Source of the DNA: SAR324 cluster bacterium | GTDB lineage: Bacteria > SAR324 > NAC60-12 | Assembly (NCBI GenBank): GCA_015231885.1 | Contig: JADGAT010000027.1 | Location: forward strand, 1-54,617 | DNA: 54,617 nt | Direction: 5' to 3' | In this document: one piece after another, positions 15,758 to 24,068 of the stretch | Position numbering within the stretch: position 1 is the stretch's first letter | How the letters are laid out: each line of letters begins with the position of its first letter | The notes under the pieces: generated by a model | Seen by the model: the letters and a program-made list of their open reading frames with translations, nothing else | Database searches by the model: none | What the model was told of the DNA's origin: nothing | Translations under genes and position numbers: made by a program

Positions 15758-15780
15758 ATTGAGGGAACGTGATCAGATGA

Positions 15781-17754
15781 TCACTTGGTTTTGAGAGCAT
15801 CCCGGATGGCAGCACCAATTTGATCCATTTCAATGGGTTTGAGCAATAAATGCTTCACTCCCAGACTGATTGCTTTTTCTTGACTCATGATGTGGCTGAA
15901 CCCCGTCATCAAAATGATCGGGAGATTGGGACGTGCTTCTAACAAGGCTTGAGCCATCTGTTCTCCAGTCATGTTTGGCATTGTTTGATCAGAAATCACC
16001 AAATCGAAGGAATCCGGGGCGTTAAAGAATGCTTCCAGCGCGTCTTTTCCCCTGTAGAAGCAAGTGACTTTATATCCCATACCAGACAAGATGGTTTTCA
16101 TCATGTCAACAACAGGTTCTTCATCATCAACCAGTAAAATGCGTTCATTTCCTGTCCATGTAGAAAGTGCTTTTGGTTTGTGTTCTTTGACGACCTCCGG
16201 GATGGTCGGAAAAAACAGTTCAAACTTGGTTCCCTGTCCGATTTGACTTTCTACCCGAATAGCACCTTGATGGTTGTGGACGATGCCATGAACAACGGAT
16301 AGACCCAGTCCGGTTCCTTCATCCTGGGGTTTGGTAGTGAAAAATGGTTCAAAAATATGTTCCTGAACTTTTTGGGACATTCCGACTCCAGTATCGCTGA
16401 TGGAAAGCTTTAAGTATTTCCCTCCTGTCAATTCTTTTTCTTCAGAGGAAATTGCTGCTGCTTCCTGTTGTCCCAGTATGATTTCATCCAGTTGAACCTT
16501 CAACACTCCTCCTGTTTCTCGCATCGCGTATTCCGCATTGGTACAGAGGTTCATGAACACTTGATGGATCTGGGTCAAACTGCCCGAGATGTTGGAGCAG
16601 GTCGTCGGGATATTCTGTTGTATCTCCACTGTAGCTGGCATTGTGGAACGTATCATTTTGAGAACTTCTTTAATCACTGAGACGATATTGATCACACTTT
16701 GCTGGTGCTCGGTTTGACGGCTGAAGGTGAGGATTTGCCGCACTAAATTGGCGCCACGTCTGCAGTAACCAAAGGCGCGTTCCAGGTTTTCGGCTTCCTC
16801 CGTCATGGGGGGGATTTTCATCTTTGCCAGTTGAACCGAGGCAATAATGCCCTGAAGGATATTGTTAAAATCGTGGGCAATCCCGCCGGCTAATGTACCA
16901 ATAGCTTCGAGCTTTTGGGCCTGGCGCAATTGTTGTTCCAATTGTTCCTGATTTTCTTCAGCTTTCTTTTTTTCGGTGATATCTCGTACAATTCCTAATA
17001 TACGGCCATCCGGCAGTTTCTTGGAACTGATTTCAGCAATAACGACTTTCCTTTCCTTGTGTTTCAACTGACATTCGATGACGAGATGTTTTCCTTTCAA
17101 TAATGGATCAAATGGCAGTGGCTCTTGATCGAGTTCCTTGCCCTGAATGATGTCCTCCGTGTGCATATTTAGAATCTCGCTGCGAGAATATCCAGTCATG
17201 TCGCAGCCTTTTTGATTGACATCCAAATGCTGTCCCTGCGAGTCAAAAATAAAAATACCGTCAGACGCATATTCCATGACATTGCGGTATTTCTCTTCAG
17301 ATTGCTGCTGCGCTTTTACTTTTTCCTCTACCAACTCCTTCAGCAGATCTTTTTCTGCACGCAGCAGATCCTCCGCCTTTTTGATCCGGAGCATTGCTTT
17401 GATTTGTGCGGCCAGCTCCGCTTCGTCAATCGGTTGTGCCAGGAATGCATCAGCACCAATATCCAAACCCTTGATTCTACTGTTTGAATCAAGATGTACG
17501 GCAGTCATCATGATAATGGGGATATGCTGTGTTGCTGTATTGGATTTCAGATTTTCACACACTTCGTACCCATCCATTTCGGGCATGGCAATATCCAATA
17601 AGATGGTATCTGGCAGCTCCTCCTGAGCTTTTTTAATTCCTTCTTTGGGATTTTGGGAGGTGACGACAATAGAATCTTCAATCAACCCCTTCAGCATCAT
17701 GGAAATCAGGGTCAGGTTGGATGCGGTGTCATCGATTACCAAGATTTTGATCAT
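15781..17754 (-). CDS. Hybrid histidine kinase: REC-PAS-HisKA-HATPase-REC
   Basis: A 657-aa soluble kinase. The N-terminal receiver (1-125) has phospho-Asp about 54 in [11 protein letters not shown], but Gln replaces the conserved Lys (LAQPID). Then come a coiled coil, a PAS domain (about 155-265), HisKA with [11 protein letters not shown] (His about 292), HATPase (N-box [11 protein letters not shown]-boxes DTGVGMS and GTGLGLSVV) and a C-terminal receiver (about 535-655, [16 protein letters not shown]). AGGAG precedes ATG 17754. It is the second gene after the LuxR-type regulator (23-bp gap), so the two form an operon. With no membrane segment, it must sense a cytoplasmic cue or an upstream phosphorelay. 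Confidence 0.93.
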   Translation of the reverse strand: MIKILVIDDTASNLTLISMMLKGLIEDSIVVTSQNPKEGIKKAQEELPDTILLDIAMPEMDGYEVCENLKSNTATQHIPIIMMTAVHLDSNSRIKGLDIGADAFLAQPIDEAELAAQIKAMLRIKKAEDLLRAEKDLLKELVEEKVKAQQQSEEKYRNVMEYASDGIFIFDSQGQHLDVNQKGCDMTGYSRSEILNMHTEDIIQGKELDQEPLPFDPLLKGKHLVIECQLKHKERKVVIAEISSKKLPDGRILGIVRDITEKKKAEENQEQLEQQLRQAQKLEAIGTLAGGIAHDFNNILQGIIASVQLAKMKIPPMTEEAENLERAFGYCRRGANLVRQILTFSRQTEHQQSVINIVSVIKEVLKMIRSTMPATVEIQQNIPTTCSNISGSLTQIHQVFMNLCTNAEYAMRETGGVLKVQLDEIILGQQEAAAISSEEKELTGGKYLKLSISDTGVGMSQKVQEHIFEPFFTTKPQDEGTGLGLSVVHGIVHNHQGAIRVESQIGQGTKFELFFPTIPEVVKEHKPKALSTWTGNERILLVDDEEPVVDMMKTILSGMGYKVTCFYRGKDALEAFFNAPDSFDLVISDQTMPNMTGEQMAQALLEARPNLPIILMTGFSHIMSQEKAISLGVKHLLLKPIEMDQIGAAIRDALKTK

Positions 17755-17777
17755 GGTTTTCTCCTGTGTTTTAAAAG

Positions 17778-18794
17778 TTATTCGGTTTCGATGGGTATCA
17801 GTTTATTGGAGAGAGCAACATGGATGAGGGATGCCAGGTCATGGACATTGAGTTTTTGCATTACATTCTGGCGGTGGAATTCCACAGTGCGCGGGCTGAT
17901 GAATAGTGAGCTGGCGATTTCTTTGGTCGTTTGTCCATGAACAATCAGATTCAAAATTTCTTTCTCTCTGGCAGTCAATATTTTGATCAGCAGTTGTTGG
18001 TGTTCCTTGATCTTATTGGTCAGTTGCTGGCGTTCAGATCGGTCATGGAGCACAATCACTTTGCCCATGATCGTGTCTTGATCGCCTTTCAGATAAGTGG
18101 CATGGATTTCAATAGGAATGCTTTTTTCGGATTTGTTAATCAACATCAGATGATCATGGCTGAGTAGCGAGTTGTCTTCGGCTTCTTCAAAAATTTGCTG
18201 AATGAACGACAAGGTATCCAAGGACTGTTTTTCTTCCTGTAGGAGCAGGATGGTGTCATAGGATTTTCCCATGACCTCTTCTGCGGTCCATCCTGTCAGA
18301 CGTTCGGCGGTATCATTGATGAATGTGATATTGTCGGTGGCATCGGTGGTGATGATTCCATCCCAAAGGCTTTTCAAAATAGAGTTGAGCCAAAACTCCC
18401 GGTTTTTTAATTGTTTTTCAAATTGATGCTTATAAAGTGCCATTTCAATGGTCGTTTGTAACTCTTTGGGTTGAAATGGTTTGAGCAGGTAGCCATGAGG
18501 CAAGGTGGCTTTGGCTCTCTCTATGGTGGTGGAATCATTATAGGAAGTCAGGAATACGACGGGAATGTCATATTGACGCACCCATTTTGCTGCTTCAATT
18601 CCATCAATATTGCCTTTTAATTCAATATCCATCAATACTAGGTCTGGATGAGTGGCTGCACAAACCTCAATGGCTTTTTTTCCGGAAGTGACAATTTCCT
18701 CGATGTGGTATCCCAGTTGTTTCAATTTCGAAGCAATCTCCATCCCGATGATGGCTTCGTCTTCGACAACAAGTATTTTTTTAGTTGGCTGCAT
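17778..18794 (-). CDS. Response regulator: REC-PAS-LuxR HTH
   Basis: A 338-aa DNA-binding regulator. The receiver (about 5-120) has phospho-Asp about 56 in LVLMDIELKG and Lys in LLKPFQ. A PAS domain follows (about 145-255), then a LuxR/GerE helix-turn-helix (about 278-335: LTAREKEILNLIVHGQTTKEIA..RTVEFHRQNVMQKL). The open frame runs upstream to 18860, but those 22 codons lie in repeat copy 3, so ATG 18794 (MQPTKKILVVEDE) is the start. It lies between two kinase genes on the same strand and is a likely output of the hybrid kinase at 15781-17754 or the HisKA_2 kinase. Confidence 0.92.
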   Translation of the reverse strand: MQPTKKILVVEDEAIIGMEIASKLKQLGYHIEEIVTSGKKAIEVCAATHPDLVLMDIELKGNIDGIEAAKWVRQYDIPVVFLTSYNDSTTIERAKATLPHGYLLKPFQPKELQTTIEMALYKHQFEKQLKNREFWLNSILKSLWDGIITTDATDNITFINDTAERLTGWTAEEVMGKSYDTILLLQEEKQSLDTLSFIQQIFEEAEDNSLLSHDHLMLINKSEKSIPIEIHATYLKGDQDTIMGKVIVLHDRSERQQLTNKIKEHQQLLIKILTAREKEILNLIVHGQTTKEIASSLFISPRTVEFHRQNVMQKLNVHDLASLIHVALSNKLIPIETE

Positions 18795-18816
18795 GGATAT
18801 TCCGTTTTTTATGTTA

Positions 18817-18971
18817 GAAATGCTCAAGCAATAACTTACCAGATCTATTTGTCTTTTCAACGATCATCTGCGTTGCTTTACCAGTTACATACAAGCTATG
18901 TGCCCGATAAAAGGCTTTGAATCTCGATGAAAATTCTGTGTAACTTTCGCATGTTATTATTTTCGCCTTCC
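18817..18971 (-). repeat. MITE-like repeat, copy 3
   Basis: A 155-bp near-complete copy in the same orientation as copy 2. It is flanked by TTA at 18814-18816 and 18972-18974. The right-hand TTA is the TAA stop codon of the upstream kinase gene. It separates two genes of one probable operon. Confidence 0.85.
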
Positions 18972-19988
18972 TTATTGATTTTCCTGTTTAGAAAGAGGAA
19001 AGGTGATACGAAACGTGGTCCCATTGTTTCTGTCCAGCTCCACAGTCCCATCGAGCTGCATGGAGAGCCCTTTGATTAAACGCAATCCCAATGAATCGGC
19101 GGTTTCAAAATCGATTGTGTCAGGAACTCCTTTTCCATTATCATGGACTGCCAGCTTGCCTTTGCCCTGTTCATTTCTCAGGCTGATTTTGATTTGTCCC
19201 ATCTTTCCGGGAGGGAATGCATATTTTAAGGCATTAGTGAACAGTTCATTGATAATCAATCCACATGGGATGGCATCATCGATGGTGAGCCAGACTTCTT
19301 CTACATCAACTTGTAGATCAATGTCTTGCCGTCCTATCGAATACGAGGAAAGCAAGTGTTCTGAAAGCATCTGAATGAATTCTTTTGCATTCAGGTTGGT
19401 CAAATCATCAGATTGATACAGTTTTTCATGAATCAGTGACATGGCATAGACTCGGTCCTGTGCTTGCCGGAACAGATATAAGATATTCTCCTCCTTGATG
19501 CTATCTGCCTGCAGTCCAAGAAAGCTGGAAACAATGGCTAAATTATTTTTGACACGGTGATGAATTTCTTTGAGCAGGATCTCTTTTTCTTTTAGAGCAA
19601 TTTTGACTTTTTTGATGTGGTCTTGTGTGGTCAGTACAGATTGAATTCGGGCTTGGAGGACCACTTCATCAAAAGGCTTATTGATATAGTCTGCGGCTCC
19701 TGCTTCAAAGCATTCTCTCAGGAGTTCTTTATCCGTGCTGCCCGTCAGCATGATGACAGGCACTGTATGAAAGATCGGGTGCTCTTTCAATTCTTTGAGC
19801 AGCGTGATCCCATTGATTTCCGGCATGTTGATATCCAATAAGAGCAGGTCAATGGGTTCTGATTCCAAATACTTGAAAAGAACGGTTGGATACAGCGTTG
19901 ATGATGGTGCGTGACCAAAGGATTCTGTCAGGATGGTAAGCTGCTGGATGATCTGACTGTCATCATCCACAATGAGAATGTTGGCCAT
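18972..19988 (-). CDS. Receiver-HisKA_2 histidine kinase
   Basis: A 338-aa protein. The receiver (1-125) has phospho-Asp about 52 in LLDINMPEING and Lys in INKPFDE. The HisKA_2 dimerisation segment is EIHHRVKNNLAIVSSFLGLQ (His about 142), followed by a HATPase domain (about 225-335: INELFTNALKYAF, DNGKGVPD, GLRLIKGLSMQLDG). The receiver-first layout suits a cytoplasmic relay that passes phosphate on to the LuxR-type regulator downstream. Its receiver is closely similar to that of the divergent phosphatase at 20249. Confidence 0.92.
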   Translation of the reverse strand: MANILIVDDDSQIIQQLTILTESFGHAPSSTLYPTVLFKYLESEPIDLLLLDINMPEINGITLLKELKEHPIFHTVPVIMLTGSTDKELLRECFEAGAADYINKPFDEVVLQARIQSVLTTQDHIKKVKIALKEKEILLKEIHHRVKNNLAIVSSFLGLQADSIKEENILYLFRQAQDRVYAMSLIHEKLYQSDDLTNLNAKEFIQMLSEHLLSSYSIGRQDIDLQVDVEEVWLTIDDAIPCGLIINELFTNALKYAFPPGKMGQIKISLRNEQGKGKLAVHDNGKGVPDTIDFETADSLGLRLIKGLSMQLDGTVELDRNNGTTFRITFPLSKQENQ

Positions 19989-20248
19989 TGTGATCCTTGT
20001 TTGCTTTGAATAATTTTTTACAATCCAGGCTGAAAAGAGGACTGCTTCTGTAGAGTGTTTTAAATTTCGGATGATGCAATGCCTGCTGCCATTGTCTCAT
20101 GTTCGTTCATGATAGCAAAATTTATCAGTAGGTGCAAAATATGTTGCAACTCTGTGAAGGATGTGATTTTTTGGGACTTTCAATAGAACAGTAAGTCTCA
20201 CCTTTTCAAGAAGTACGCAAGTATACCATCAGATAGAAAGAGCATTTC
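19989..20248. other. 260-bp divergent intergenic region
   Basis: This region must carry the promoters of the leftward kinase operon and the rightward receiver-phosphatase gene. I see no clear -35/-10 pair, palindrome or terminator by eye. Confidence 0.4.
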
Positions 20249-21367
20249 ATGGCTCAAATTCTTATTGTGGATGATGATCCTCATATCATTCAACAGCTCA
20301 CCGTTCTAGCCCATTCTTTTGGATGCACACCCTTGTCTACGCTGTATCCGGATTATTTGTTTGAGATTTTGGAATCGGAACCCATTGATTTGATTCTCCT
20401 TGATGTTCACATGCCCGGGACGGATGGGGTCGAATTACTCAACCGGCTCAAGTCTCATCCCATCCATCAGAAAATTCCTGTTATTATGCTGACAGGAGAC
20501 ACCAATATCAAGTTATTGGCCAAGTGTTTTCAAGGGGGCGCAACGGACTTTATCAATAAACCGATCAAAGAAGTGGTTCTTCAATCCAGAGTGCTCTCTG
20601 CTTTAAAAATGCAGGAATATGTTAAAAAACTCGAGGAATTGACGCTTCAGCTGCAAGATGAACTGAAGCTTGCAGAGAAAGTGCAGCGAGCCACCATCCA
20701 TTCTCAAATTGAGCTGCCGTTTTTAGAAACGGCCAAGTTGTACGTGCCTTATGGCCAAGTCTCTGGAGATATATATGACCTGTCTCTGACACGGAATCAG
20801 TCGTTGAATGTTTTCCTCGGAGATGCGACTGGACATGGCGTGTCGGCGGCGTTGATCACGATGATGGTGAAAATGGGATTGAACTCGATCAATTCAGAAC
20901 TTTCCACGAACAAGGTGATCCATCAGCTCAATCAGCTGCTGAGCACCTGCATTCCGTTGAATATGTTTGTTGCCAGTATCTTTATGCGAATTACCGCAGA
21001 TGGAAAAATGCGCTGCTCCAATGGCGGAATACCTCCTGTGATCATCGTTCCTAAGCATAAAGAGCCGGTGACTATTTTTGGTACAGGCATTATCCTTGGC
21101 GTGAAAAAGTCCGTACGGTATTCTGAAAGCATCTATCAGTTGGAGCCTGGAGACAAAGTATTTGTTTATACTGATGGCATTACTGAATGTCTGCAAGACG
21201 AAGAACCGTTTGGGATGCCTCGGCTGATTGAATTTTTGGGGGCCAATGCATCCCTGGACATGGATACGATGTTGAATGACCTGCTGAAGCATTTAACGCA
21301 TTTTACAGGAGAGCAGGAATTTGAAGATGATATCACCATGCTTGGTTTTCAATACCATGCCGAATAA
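20249..21367 (+). CDS. Receiver-SpoIIE phosphatase (RsbU/RssB-like response regulator)
   Basis: A 372-aa response regulator with a phosphatase output. The receiver (1-125) has Asp about 52 in LLDVHMPGTDG and Lys in INKPIKE. A short coiled coil (about 130-155) leads to a SpoIIE-type PPM domain (about 165-370: SGDIYDLS, GDATGHGVSAALITM, terminal EDDITMLGF). Phosphorylation probably turns on dephosphorylation of a STAS antagonist. Its receiver is a near relative of the divergent kinase's receiver. It converges with the anti-sigma gene, only 4 bp apart. Confidence 0.92.
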   Translation: MAQILIVDDDPHIIQQLTVLAHSFGCTPLSTLYPDYLFEILESEPIDLILLDVHMPGTDGVELLNRLKSHPIHQKIPVIMLTGDTNIKLLAKCFQGGATDFINKPIKEVVLQSRVLSALKMQEYVKKLEELTLQLQDELKLAEKVQRATIHSQIELPFLETAKLYVPYGQVSGDIYDLSLTRNQSLNVFLGDATGHGVSAALITMMVKMGLNSINSELSTNKVIHQLNQLLSTCIPLNMFVASIFMRITADGKMRCSNGGIPPVIIVPKHKEPVTIFGTGIILGVKKSVRYSESIYQLEPGDKVFVYTDGITECLQDEEPFGMPRLIEFLGANASLDMDTMLNDLLKHLTHFTGEQEFEDDITMLGFQYHAE

Positions 21368-21371
21368 TCCC

Positions 21372-22163
21372 CTATTTTCCATTCTGAATGAAATTGACTC
21401 TCATGGCTTGAGGGATTTCTGTGTGTGCATTGACTTGAATGGGTGAGGTACCATCATTTCGAATCATCACGGCATCATTGATTTCTGGGTGTTTGAGAGT
21501 GGCATAGCGGACACCATGCAGCATCATTTGCTCGGGGTTGATGACGATGTGATTTTGCCCTTCGTGACGTACAATAACTTGCACTGGGCGAGAGGATGCC
21601 ATCCGAAATAAATAGGACTTTTGATTGCCCTGGTTGACAGAAAAGGTCACCGTTTTTCCAGGAGGAACGGTTTGTTCATGGTTCCATTGGACCATGTCTT
21701 TGGTGGGTTGATCAAAGGGGATTTCCGCAACAGAAAAACGCTGTGGGGAAGGCTGCTGAGGATTGGGTGAAAGGTGAGGCCAAAGGACCAGGAAGAGTAC
21801 GACTCCTGCAAAAGCCGCAGCAGCGGGTAACATATGGGATTTCCTGAGAGACGGTAAGAATCGCAGCTTTTGCTTCCAATATCCTGATTTAAAAATGGAG
21901 TGGATTTTCAGCTCTTGCGGCTGAATGGCTTCTTGGATTTTGAGATTGAATTGAGGGCTCAGCGTTTCTGTGCTGAACGAATTACTCCAGGTGGAAAGCT
22001 CCATTTCCACTGCTGCCATATCTTCCATCTCCGTTTGACACTCTGGGCAGCATGTGGTGTGGTGGTAGACTTGCCACCTCTCCTCTTTATTCAAATCATC
22101 GTCTAAATGTCTGCTGATCAGCTCAGCGATCTGTTCGCAGGGTAAATCGTTGGTAATGGTCAT
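21372..22163 (-). CDS. Anti-sigma factor with zinc motif (ZAS type)
   Basis: A 263-aa membrane anti-sigma factor. The cytoplasmic N-terminus contains the H-x3-C-x2-C zinc motif (HTTCCPEC, residues 35-42). A single membrane segment is at about 112-130 (MLPAAAAFAGVVLFLVLWPHL), followed by a roughly 130-aa periplasmic domain rich in beta strands (PPGKTVTFSVNQG..., RPVQVIVRHEGQNHIVINPE). ZAS proteins hold their ECF sigma factor until the periplasmic signal is sensed. It lies 84 bp downstream of the sigma gene, the usual order. Confidence 0.85.
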   Translation of the reverse strand: MTITNDLPCEQIAELISRHLDDDLNKEERWQVYHHTTCCPECQTEMEDMAAVEMELSTWSNSFSTETLSPQFNLKIQEAIQPQELKIHSIFKSGYWKQKLRFLPSLRKSHMLPAAAAFAGVVLFLVLWPHLSPNPQQPSPQRFSVAEIPFDQPTKDMVQWNHEQTVPPGKTVTFSVNQGNQKSYLFRMASSRPVQVIVRHEGQNHIVINPEQMMLHGVRYATLKHPEINDAVMIRNDGTSPIQVNAHTEIPQAMRVNFIQNGK

Positions 22164-22247
22164 GTTACATCATTCTTCTGAAAACAGAAAATCCGGTTAC
22201 TCTTATAGGGTAAGTAACATCTAGTGTAAAATGGTTCATATTTTTCT

Positions 22248-22838
22248 TCAAGACAAACGCTGTTTTTTCATTTTTTCTTTTAAAACCGTCCTGGCTCGAA
22301 ATAATTTACTTTTGACAGTACCTACCGGAATTTTCAACATGCCTGAAACTTCGTCATAGGAAAGTCCTTCCAAAGAAACCAGAATGAGCACGTCTTTGAT
22401 ATCCCCATCAAGATCATCAATTGCCTTTTTTAATGCAGAAAAGACCTGCTTCTTTGCCATCTCCTCCAGCGGGTCTTTTTCTAGGGAATGGTGTTCTTGC
22501 AAAATATCGTCCGAAACCATTTGGCTGCGTCGTTTTCCTGCTCGGTTGATATCATTGAGCACTTTGTTCCGAGCTATGCCCAGGAGCCAGGTGGAGAATT
22601 TGGCATTCCCCTCAAAGGTGTTCAGTTTTTCATAAGCGGCAATGAATGTATCTTGTGCCAAATCTTCTGCCCTGGCAGGATCGTTCATGTATTTTAAAAT
22701 AAAGCGGTATACTTGGTTGCGATACTGGGTGATCAACTGGTCAAACAGAGACGTGTTGCCTTGTAAAATCTGCTCGATCAGTATTTGCTCGGGTGAGGGG
22801 GATTGGTAATTATTTGCGGATTGCAGCGAATCTGTCAT
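22248..22838 (-). CDS. ECF-family RNA polymerase sigma factor
   Basis: A 196-aa sigma factor. Region 2 is at about 28-98 (LFDQLITQYRNQVYRFILKYMNDPARAEDLAQDTFIAAYEKL..FSTWLLGIARN) and region 4 at about 135-190 (LDGDIKDVLILVSLEGLSYDEVSGMLKIPVGTVKSKLFRAR). There is no region 3, as is typical for ECF sigmas. It is cotranscribed with the ZAS anti-sigma gene downstream. The regulon is unknown; the window does not show an obvious matching promoter elsewhere. Confidence 0.95.
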   Translation of the reverse strand: MTDSLQSANNYQSPSPEQILIEQILQGNTSLFDQLITQYRNQVYRFILKYMNDPARAEDLAQDTFIAAYEKLNTFEGNAKFSTWLLGIARNKVLNDINRAGKRRSQMVSDDILQEHHSLEKDPLEEMAKKQVFSALKKAIDDLDGDIKDVLILVSLEGLSYDEVSGMLKIPVGTVKSKLFRARTVLKEKMKKQRLS

Positions 22839-23295
22839 TCTGGAAAATAAAAAACAGGCAATTTTTGATGTCTTGGCATTCTTTGAAAAATTTCCTGCTA
22901 AGATAGCTTCCCATTTGTGTTTTGTCCATCGTTTTTAGAAAAATCAGTAGGGACAGGATTATTTGTGCTCGTTATGAGAGTGAACTATATATGAATCCGG
23001 AGTTGAAAACGATGTCATTGCAGGACATAACGATCCTTTGATGCTGAGTATGTTTTGGGAATACAAGATTGCCCGGATAGGAATATATTTTTTTTGATGG
23101 CAAACGTTGCTATGAAGAATCGTTTGGAGTAAGAGCCACAGCACATTTGGCTTTAAGGGCATCACTCATATTCCAGGGTAAGAAATCCGGGTAATTGCTT
23201 TTTCCATCAGCAGCAGAAATGGACAAAGTCTGTCAACAATGATAAATAGGTAATGTCTGAAAAGTGATGAAAAATCACCCTGAATAATTTTTCCC
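22839..23295. other. 457-bp gap without a convincing gene
   Basis: This gap lies between the divergently oriented sigma and AlkD-like genes. It must hold both promoters. A short leftward frame (22959-23165) has no family likeness and no good ribosome site. I see no repeat or strong hairpin. Confidence 0.4.
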
Positions 23296-24018
23296 ATGTA
23301 TCCTTTTGTGAAGCAAATCAAAGAAGAATTATCCCAATTGGCAGATGAATCCATTGCCTTAAATTCCCAGCGTTTTTTTAAGACAGGTCCTGGTGACTAT
23401 GGAGAAGGAGACCTTTTTCTTGGTATTCGTGTGCCTGTATTGAGAAAATTGATTCCTCAATACAAAAACACTACTCTGGAACAAATCCTGGAATTGTTGA
23501 AATCTCCATACCATGAAGAACGGCTTTTTGCTCTGTTTCTGCTGGTGGGACAATTTTCTAAAGGCAGTGCTGAAGAGAGAAAACAACGGTACCATGCCTA
23601 TCTGGGACACACGAAGTACATCAATAACTGGGATTTGGTGGACACGTCTGCAGAACACATTGTGGGAGCCTATCTGATGGCTCGTGACAGAAGCCCTCTC
23701 TATCAACTGGTCAGATCAAAAGATTTGTGGGAACGGCGAATAGCGGTACTGGCTACCTTTTACTTCATCAAACGAAATGAATATCAGGACACTTTACAGA
23801 TTGCTGAGCTGCTTTTGAATGATTCGGAGGATTTGATTCATAAAGCAGTCGGATGGATGCTGCGGGAAATAGGAAAACGGAACCTGAAGGCAGAAGAATC
23901 GTTTTTGAGGCAACACTATCAGCAAATGCCCCGCACGATGCTGAGGTATGCTATCGAAAAATTTGAAGAGAAAAAGAGACAAAATTATCTCTATGGAAGG
24001 ATTCCATTGGGTGAATGA
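23296..24018 (+). CDS. AlkD-like DNA alkylation repair protein
   Basis: A 240-aa all-helical HEAT-like repeat protein of the AlkD DNA-glycosylase family. Conserved blocks are GVRVP-like LFLGIRVPVLRKL, HEERLFALFLLV, the catalytic-region NNWDLVDTSAEHIVG (Trp and Asp of the active site), LWERRIAVLATFYFI, and HKAVGWMLREIGKRN followed by PRTMLRYAIEKF. Family members excise positively charged N3/N7-alkylated purines without base flipping. It stands alone, 50 bp upstream of the transporter gene. Confidence 0.92.
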   Translation: MYPFVKQIKEELSQLADESIALNSQRFFKTGPGDYGEGDLFLGIRVPVLRKLIPQYKNTTLEQILELLKSPYHEERLFALFLLVGQFSKGSAEERKQRYHAYLGHTKYINNWDLVDTSAEHIVGAYLMARDRSPLYQLVRSKDLWERRIAVLATFYFIKRNEYQDTLQIAELLLNDSEDLIHKAVGWMLREIGKRNLKAEESFLRQHYQQMPRTMLRYAIEKFEEKKRQNYLYGRIPLGE

Positions 24019-24068
24019 ACAATTGACCCAAATTGAAACATTGCACAAAAAAGACAAACATGGAGTGA

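Noticed and set aside
18795..18860. Upstream start of the LuxR-type regulator
   Set aside because: The extra 22 codons are translated repeat sequence from copy 3 and its flank.
22959..23165. 68-codon leftward frame in the sigma/AlkD gap
   Set aside because: No family likeness, no ribosome site and unremarkable composition.
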